From Membranipora membranacea (taxonomy: Eukaryota; Bryozoa; Gymnolaemata; Cheilostomatida; Membraniporidae): a stretch of DNA of 64,000 bases. Below are positions 57,701 to 64,000 of this stretch, in pieces. Below the pieces are notes generated by a model that saw nothing but the letters and a program-made list of their open reading frames with translations, was not told the DNA's origin and searched no databases. Each line of letters starts with the position of its first letter. Positions within the stretch are counted from its first letter, which is position 1. The translations under genes were made by a program, and so were the position numbers. The DNA lies in assembly GCA_914767715.1 (NCBI GenBank), contig OU612066.1, positions 12,903,001-12,967,000 of the forward strand, given 5' to 3'.

Positions 57701-59458
57701 ATGACAATATATTGTGTTGTGTTGGTTGTTTTACTTGAAAATATATTGTTGCTTTCAGCTTAATAAAGCGGGTAAGTGTATTTGTTTTGTGTCGTCATTG
57801 TTTAACCCCGTGGATGTGGATCTTTTAACACCAATTAGCTCTTAACACAAGATATCTTTTAACACCAGGGATCTCCATTGATTTTGTAACACCAGTGATT
57901 CTGTAACACCAGTACTATTGTAAAGTATACCACTGTTCTAACCATGTGCATCTTTCTGGCACTGCATGACGAATAATAAAAATCTGTGTGGCAGAGACAG
58001 TACATACGTACAATACAAATCCATTAAATTATACTTATGACAATGAAATCTCTGCTTCACCTTTATAACCGCAATAGATCATATTTAATGTTAGTGAAAC
58101 AGGAATGTAGTAGCTTACTTGAATCTGGACACTGAGCGCATTTTCTGATGTTGATGGTAAGTGTTTAAATCATATTTCACCTCAGGTTGATATTTTAGTA
58201 ATAGTACAAACATAAAATTATTTGGGGTCAAATATACCTTTTTAGCCCTTCCTAGTGGCTGGAAACGCTCTAACGCTCACACCGCCCCCCAAACCCCCAG
58301 GTGGGTGACTCGGGTGCTTCGCACCCTCGAAGCACCACGTTGTGGTGCAGTATCGCCGGAAAATGGAATCTCCCTATTTTGTATTTAGAAAACTTGGCAA
58401 GTATGGCTAATCTTACTGCAATTACTAACTACAAGCTGGATATTGAGTGTTTTCTGTTAGTGTTCTCTCTTGTCCAAGCCAATTGGCTCTGATTTGATTG
58501 GTTGTTTGGTTGGAAAGAGTCCTAATGCCAGGCAACTGAATGTTCTTATCTTGATATTGTTAAAGCGAAACTGCATTCCTAATCACTTGCTATCATTGAA
58601 TTGTACTATTCTTAGAAAAGCATTCTCAACTCACCATTCTCCACTTCACCAATTTTCATTTGACATCGAGCTCAGTCCCTAGTAGCTTTTTGGAGTTTGC
58701 GCAATGTTTGATTATTAAAAAAATCAATTTTCTGTGAGCAACAATTTGTATAAACTAGTGTCTTTTTCTTTTATTTGGTTGTTATTTCGAACATAACAAC
58801 TTTTATTTATGCCTTTCTTGATAATATAAAACAATAAAACACTAGGAAACAAATCCATAAATCAATGAATATTTTATTAGAGACTGCACTATTAGTCAGG
58901 TGACTGTCACGTGGTCATACAGTAGAGATGGCACCCTCTACTAGGGACAGCCAATCACATAGCATTTCACATAGCAAATCACATAGACATCTATAAACTT
59001 AAATTATTTGAGGATTGAGGAGTTCATAAAATCAAGTAAGTATTCCTAAATTGAGTGAGGTAGAGGCATGAAAAATTACTTAAATGTATTGTAATTATAC
59101 TTGGCAGAAGTTGACGGAGAGTCTTTGTACATTTGCTTGAACTGTTGAATTATTACCTGATACAAATATAATATTCTGATTCATTCAAGGTCAAAGAAAA
59201 AGAGAGATGAGAGTTTCTGTATACAGTGATGACGATTCATATTCCGTTGACAAAGGGTTCGGATACCATGCAGGAGATCTTGCCTCACCATGGCAGCTTA
59301 TTGAATGCCACACACCAATGAGTGGCCTGTATGTCAGAGCTAATCTGTACTGGGTCGAGTCAAGCATTACTAGACTTAGGAATTCTATGAATTCCTTATT
59401 TATGGCTATTAATTTGTGTTCAACTAACTATTTCCTTCTTCGAAATCAGTATAATTGA
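51729..59458 (+). CDS. Gene A, second copy: secreted PAN/Apple-like protein
   Basis: Exons 51729-52050 and 59190-59458 (196 aa), with the same phase and landmarks as 7047-10422: signal peptide, PAN-like cysteine pattern and the YVRANLYW segment. Coding differences I can see include Glu to Val in the GCLT-VNTTDE segment, Arg to Lys in the SQRxRE stretch and Asp to Asn before LYW. The alternative first exon is 51448-51492, with its donor intact. The intron has grown to about 7.1 kb through the hAT insertion. If transcribed, splicing must cross this element, whose own gene reads in the same direction. Confidence 0.5.
53034..54056. mobile_element. Foldback element FB1, second copy with expanded minisatellite
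   Basis: Counterpart of 8349-9270. Between the arms it contains a tandem array of a 10-base GCGTTGCTTG unit, about seven copies at 53229-53298. Copy 1 has only one or two of these units in the left arm. The left arm here also retains sequence up to CACCTGGGCGCGCC that copy 1 lacks, so copy 1 has lost part of the arm or copy 2 gained it. Confidence 0.7.
54600..57693 (+). pseudogene. hAT transposase, multi-exon, two apparent frameshifts
   Basis: Exons: 54600 to about 54852, 55152-55314, 55550-55772, 55908-56138, 56284-56575, 56766-57007 and 57119-57693. Order: an N-terminal BED-like zinc finger (FCSLCKCQLSVSHGGKNDIQ then KHLKT); an RNase H-like core with MTDETTD (first acidic residue) and GFNSDNCSVMKGK (second); CVCHLANLA and HCPTRWLSL; and a C-terminal dimerisation region with LPHSNASSERIFSM, whose Glu would be the third catalytic residue. 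Two breaks are seen: the frame shifts near 54805-54815, and again at 57476, where a T/A run gives TAA before the KKIKTEQRS continuation. AATAAA lies near 57762. The breaks may be decay or homopolymer errors. The enzyme would cut and paste elements with matching ends. Confidence 0.85.
58310..58348. repeat. GC-rich hairpins at the right end of the hAT element
   Basis: 58312-58326 (GGGTGC, loop TTC, GCACCC) and 58332-58348 (GCACCAC, loop GTT, GTGGTGC). They lie within 100 bases of the terminal repeat. The same three-base-loop architecture occurs at 7760-7795. Confidence 0.65.
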
Positions 59459-61483
59459 GTTTTTTGTTGGCAACAGTATTTTGTAGGGCAATTCATAGAT
59501 ATACACTGTAACCGTGGGAGTTGCGCTTGGTGTTAGGCGTCTGGTGATCGACGTTATAGCATTGACAAAGCCGCTTTTGTTCTAAAACTGTGTTCTATCT
59601 ATATATCTACCGCTTTATCTAATAAGCTTTCTTTCTGACTGCAAGTCATTGCTTTCCATACAATGGTGAAAGCATTTCACCAGTTTACTGTCACTGGTCA
59701 CCCAGACATTGCAAGGGTCACATTTCTTAGCCAAGAGCTCTAATCCATGTTGCAAGTGCTTCTTACTTTTATATTGCATGTCCACTTTTTTTTCTGTGGT
59801 ATCAGATATTTCATTTTCAGTTGCATTTTCAGACATTCTATTATCATTTTTGGCATTCTAATTTTAGCCAGATGTGATCCTTACTAGTCGACATTTATAG
59901 TTGCTCACTTACTATCGGATTTTCTATTCCCCCATGATGTGTGAGTTTGTATCAATCGTAATTTTCAATGTTAAATTTGTATGCCATGTAATACCATAAC
60001 TCAATACAGAGCCGTTATGATCTTGTTTTTTTGCATAATTTCAATCATGTTGTAAACATACTATACCTTTAACACATGTCTTGGAACGCAGCAATCCAAG
60101 TTACAGGATTACCAAATGACTGGAGAGGTTTAATATAATCATTAGCACTCTACTACCTGCGTCATTCACGGGATAAACTATAACTATTCGAAACATACAC
60201 AGTTCTGAATATTCGACTGTATAACAAGTAAAAGAATTATCGCCTTGTACTACCCAAAGTTTTTAATATTCATTGTTCTTTTCCATTTTTATTTGTGATT
60301 AAAAATTGCTGATTAAGATTACAAAACTATAATAATTGATACCAAAGAATGTTGGTTGGAAAAATTCTTTTATGTAGGTCAAAACTGGGACTAAAAGTCA
60401 CATCTGACGGGCTTAGAGTTATCATTGAAAAACACATTAAGTTTTCATCACCGTTTGAGGAAAACATTCAACCTTCTCAAAGGAGCAGAACGCTGTTATA
60501 TCTTTCATATTTGTTTTGACAGCACATATCTACCTACTTCAACCACACAGTGCCATTAAACCCAATAAAAATGTATATATATATATATATACCCAAGAGG
60601 ATGATTTTTAGCATGGGAGAAAGCTAGCTCGCTCTGAAGTTATTGAGTTATTTATGTCTCTGCTGTTAGCTCACATGGAATGACTTATTATCCAAAAAAA
60701 TTTAGCAGCCTTGTTTTTGTATTTTTCGATATTATAAATAAATTATATGATCATATCGATGGTGCCACAGGACAGTTTTCTAAGCTCAAATCTGAGCCTG
60801 TGTTCATAGTTGCCCTCTCTTTATTTGGGTACTCTTTAGTCCATGCAGCGTAAGAAAAAGGGGCCGAAATGGGCTATGACATCAAATATCCTGGCACATG
60901 ACATTCTTGCATTTGGAGACATTGACAATCGGTTGAGAACATAATTGCTCCTAACTGTGAGGGAATTACCATGATCGATAGGTGTGTAACATATTCAGCT
61001 ACGTTGTTGAAGATCGAGAGCGTTTTAATTACGATCCGATCATTATAGCACTGCGAATTCCTAAACTGACTCTGCTGATGGATTTTTGAAAGCTGATTCT
61101 CTTTTTTCAAAAGAAAATAAGATATGAAAAAATGTGGGAATACAATAATTTTGACTACTAATTCTCATCGCTGAGTTCAGTTTTTTGTCAAATTACAGTG
61201 TCAAGATGTGTGCCATATTGATTTTCTAGTGTATTATAAATAAATAGATCATAAATCATCTTGCTTTACGCTATGAAATATGGCTCAATGTAGCCTGTCT
61301 TGAAACACGCTAGGCTCGGTAGGCTTAGTTCGGTGTTTCGTGATGTCAAAAGTTATTAGGAGGTAAATTTGAGCATAGCAAATTGATAAATGTGAGTCAC
61401 ATTAAAATTGTTTTTATTTATTTGTTTAAAGAGGTTTTCTAGAAAGTTTACAGATAACAGAATAGTTAAAAAGTAACTTGTTG
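59459..61483. other. Intergenic region after the second gene A copy
   Basis: Counterpart of 10423-12450. No supported gene. The (AT)n run near 60572-60589 is longer than in copy 1. Confidence 0.5.
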
Positions 61484-62515
61484 ACCTGTTTTTGTCCATA
61501 TTAATGTTCCCAACATAAAACCCCTGTAGATAGACCACCGTGTCTTTATAATTAATGCTTGATCTGAATTGCAGTCCATCTTTAAGGCATGGTTCCAATG
61601 CTTTCATTGGGATAAGATTGAGTATTCATAGACATAAATATAATAAGGTCATAATCATTATGTACATGATAAAAAATTATTATTTTGGCTCAAAAATTAG
61701 TTATCGAATATCAATGATAATGATTCTTGGTCTGCATTGTTTTTGCAAGCTATGTGTCAACGGTCGATTTTGCCTCATATGGATAACGAACAATGGCAGA
61801 GCTTGAAGTCGGCCAAAATCAATTTTCAGCAGGATTAGTTCTTTAACATGTAAGGACTTCTATGCAGCAAACTGAAATCAATCCTATTCCCACCAAGTAA
61901 AAAAGCTGCCATAACTAATTTGCTTTTCCTAAAAGTAAAAGTTTTAAAGTCCTACGCGCCAAAGGTGGTGCACGGGGATTAATCATAATTAGTATTTGCT
62001 ATTGACAAGCAACACCATTGGATAATGAGTGTAATGTCACGCCTAGTTACGCCTATTTTAGTCCAGTCCACGTGGCATTTGAGGTTTGCAGAAATCGAGC
62101 TTGCATGTTTCAAGTGTTTTCTCAAGTGCTCAAGTGTGTTATGCAAGAAATCAAGCAACACCTGTGCCCTTGCAGCTTTGCAGCTGACTGCAATGTTTAT
62201 GTGATGTTGAAAGGATGCGACCTGCTATTCCACTGTATAACAGGGCCGTAGATTAGAAAAAACGGTAGGGGAGGCAAGGTCCGAGGCGAGTCCAATGCAT
62301 CACCAGTAACCTCCTCCCCGAGAAACTTAAGCCATGTAATAAGCAACTGGAAATCCCAGAGGAGCTGATTCTGACATGGATTATTGAATTAGAGTGTTTT
62401 TAGGCCACTGTATTTAGCTATCTAGGGGAGGCAGTGCCTTTCTGCCTCACCTATAACTACGGCCCTGTACAATAAATAGTGTAAGCTAATTCTAACTATC
62501 GTAAAGGTATAATTG
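61484..62515. other. About 1.03-kb block present only in duplicate 2
   Basis: Absent from the equivalent point near 12455. It contains a promoter-like module (about 61962-62150) related to 5980-6130 upstream of gene A, with shared GGTGCACGGGGATTAATCAT. It also contains a 227-base MITE (62241-62467). Confidence 0.7.
62241..62467. mobile_element. 227-base MITE, hAT-like ends
   Basis: Terminal inverted repeats CAGGGCCGTAG and CTACGGCCCTG enclose 205 bases without an ORF. The CAGGG start fits hAT-derived MITEs. An 8-base target duplication is not clean: the flanks are CTGTATAA and TACAATAA. Confidence 0.7.
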
Positions 62516-63849
62516 TAATAATCTTTGACACAATGATAATCAAAACAATCTTGCAGAAATGAAAGTGAATTAGAGAGATGCTGCTGCATTACCCTCCTCC
62601 AGAAAAAAACTTGTTACGGAAAAATTTGCGGTACAAATTTTTAATGGTATGCGTTACATTAGAGTCCTATGGGAAGATGAAGATAAATGCAAAAGACGGA
62701 GGATGTCCGTGGTAAAGTGAACATCCGAAGGGAAGTCATTTCGACTGTGGTGTGAAAGTGTGTGATAATCCGGCCATAGCAAACCTCCGGTCGATTGTGA
62801 GTTTTGCCGAAAAGGTCACTTTGTTTGGCCAGTTGCACTCTCACCACAGAGAAAAGTTGAAACGCACTTTCTCGCATTGTTCAAAATTTTGGTGTACAAT
62901 ATATTCATTATGGTCGCATCTGAAACTCAGGAAATTTCTAGTTGTTGCTCTATTGCGACAGATGGGAATTCCCCACTACATGTAACATTCATGGAAAAGA
63001 CAGGTCAAAAAAAAGGTTGCATACAGATTGTTGCGGCTAATTGGTATACTCCCAAAAAAAATAGCCAATCTCGAGAAAAAAGTTCGGTGATGCATGCCCT
63101 AATCCTCTATATGTCCGGTATACATGGATGACAATGTGCGACAACCAAAACGACTAGCCCTAAACCCAATGAACTTTTTCAGGACCACCAATTATAAATG
63201 AAGTGATTGTTTATTTATGTCACGTCATAAAAAAAATTAGTAATAATGAATTGTTGCTGACAATAAAAGTATATATATTGTTTTGTTCACAATATACACT
63301 AATACATGACATCATCATACTCATGTTTACACAAATTCTTCATACTTTGTCATACTAATCTCTTAGATGAGATAAATAGAGTTTTGGTCATTACAACCCT
63401 CACAAACTCCCAAAATGATCGATAAGAATAGTGTTTATTTGTGGCCGCTTGTCTGCAACATCAATGAAAAATACTGTATTCAACAGTGCCCTTGGATAAA
63501 GCCCATATAGCTATTTTATCCCATCACATGTAAACTTGATTGTAGGATTTTAATAGCATATAATTGCCAATTAATGACGTCAACCGTAACTAGGCACTTG
63601 AAAAAATTCTAGGCACTATATAAATCTGTCAATCGTATTTCAAAATCGACCAATAAGAACCAGTAAAATGTGGGGCGGGTAATTTGAAATCTCTGCGGCT
63701 GTGCAATTTTTAGTCAAAGCTGATGCATTTTCACCACTTTCTAAGGAGATTTTTGGAATAAGATTTATATTGGGATGTGTGTATGAAAAATCTGCATCAA
63801 CCCATGCAATTTTCATATCAATAAAGCCAAGACAGCTCATCATATTCCC

Positions 63850-63955
63850 AAAAAAGCAGGAGGAATTTGAATGCTGCTAACCCCATTTGAATTTGATATG
63901 GCTGGGTGATCGCTTTACATTGACTTGCCCTTATATACCGGTCGAGCCACTTTAA
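63850..63955 (+). promoter_or_regulatory. Gene B promoter, second copy
   Basis: TATATA at 63932-63937 in the conserved block of about 105 bases. The gene B first exon would follow past the window edge. Confidence 0.55.
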
Positions 63956-64000
63956 GAGTGCTAGTGCCAAAATTCATCTTGATTCACAGTTGAGTTCTGA

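Larger units (their letters stand above)
54171..58405 (+). mobile_element. Complete hAT-superfamily DNA transposon
   Basis: 4235 bases flanked by a perfect 8-base target duplication GCTAATCT (54163-54170 and 58406-58413), the hAT hallmark. Terminal inverted repeats are CATACTTGCCAAGT at the left and its exact complement at the right. The other duplicate retains the empty site (one GCTAATCT at 9373-9380), so insertion came after the copies diverged. It encodes a multi-exon transposase. The right end has GC-rich hairpins with three-base loops (58312-58326 and 58332-58348). Confidence 0.96.
44695..64000 (+). repeat. Large duplication, copy 2
   Basis: Counterpart of 1-13937, longer because of the hAT element (54171-58405), a minisatellite expansion (about 53229-53310) and a block of about 1.03 kb (61484-62515). 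It begins inside an exon of copy c only because the window starts there. Confidence 0.95.

Overview
This is nuclear DNA from an animal, most likely a non-vertebrate metazoan. Every gene is split by GT-AG introns, the base composition is AT-rich, the coding families are metazoan (an MFSD1-type transporter, LDL-receptor class A and PAN/Apple-like secreted proteins), and several classes of transposable element are present. The phylum cannot be decided from the sequence alone. I see no rRNA, functional tRNA, CRISPR array or bacterial-style operon.

Layout, left to right. 1-4442: the last six exons, plus the tail of the one before, of an MFSD1-like transporter (copy a). 6495-10422: a small secreted PAN-like gene (gene A) with its promoter. 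13580-14566: a paralogous promoter and a very small secreted ORF (gene B). 14532-19529, minus strand: a five-exon gene for a 189-residue secreted LDLa protein. 19955-21140: a four-unit tandem repeat. 21352-36523: a second MFSD1-like gene (copy b). It lacks a splice acceptor and one exon, and carries a LINE, a tRNA-like SINE and a complete CACTA/EnSpm DNA transposon. 37475-49124: a third, intact MFSD1-like gene (copy c, 12 exons, 509 aa by conceptual splicing). 51259-59458: a second copy of gene A with a complete hAT transposon in its intron. 63640-64000: a second copy of the gene B promoter.

Positions 1-13937 and 44695-64000 are copies of one another with only scattered substitutions. The second copy differs by a 4235-bp hAT insertion with an 8-bp target duplication, a minisatellite expansion and a block of about 1.03 kb. 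This is either a recent segmental duplication or two haplotypes placed in tandem by the assembler.

Functionally, the MFSD1-like proteins should be 12-helix lysosomal-type transporters; copies a and c end in an acidic dileucine sorting motif. The PAN and LDLa genes should encode small secreted or extracellular proteins. Most of the remaining sequence is transposon-derived: three large foldback elements, a 227-bp MITE, small hairpin elements and tandem repeats. The best evidence in the window is structural: precise transposon ends and target-site duplications, empty sites preserved in duplicated DNA, and exon phases that agree across predicted junctions.
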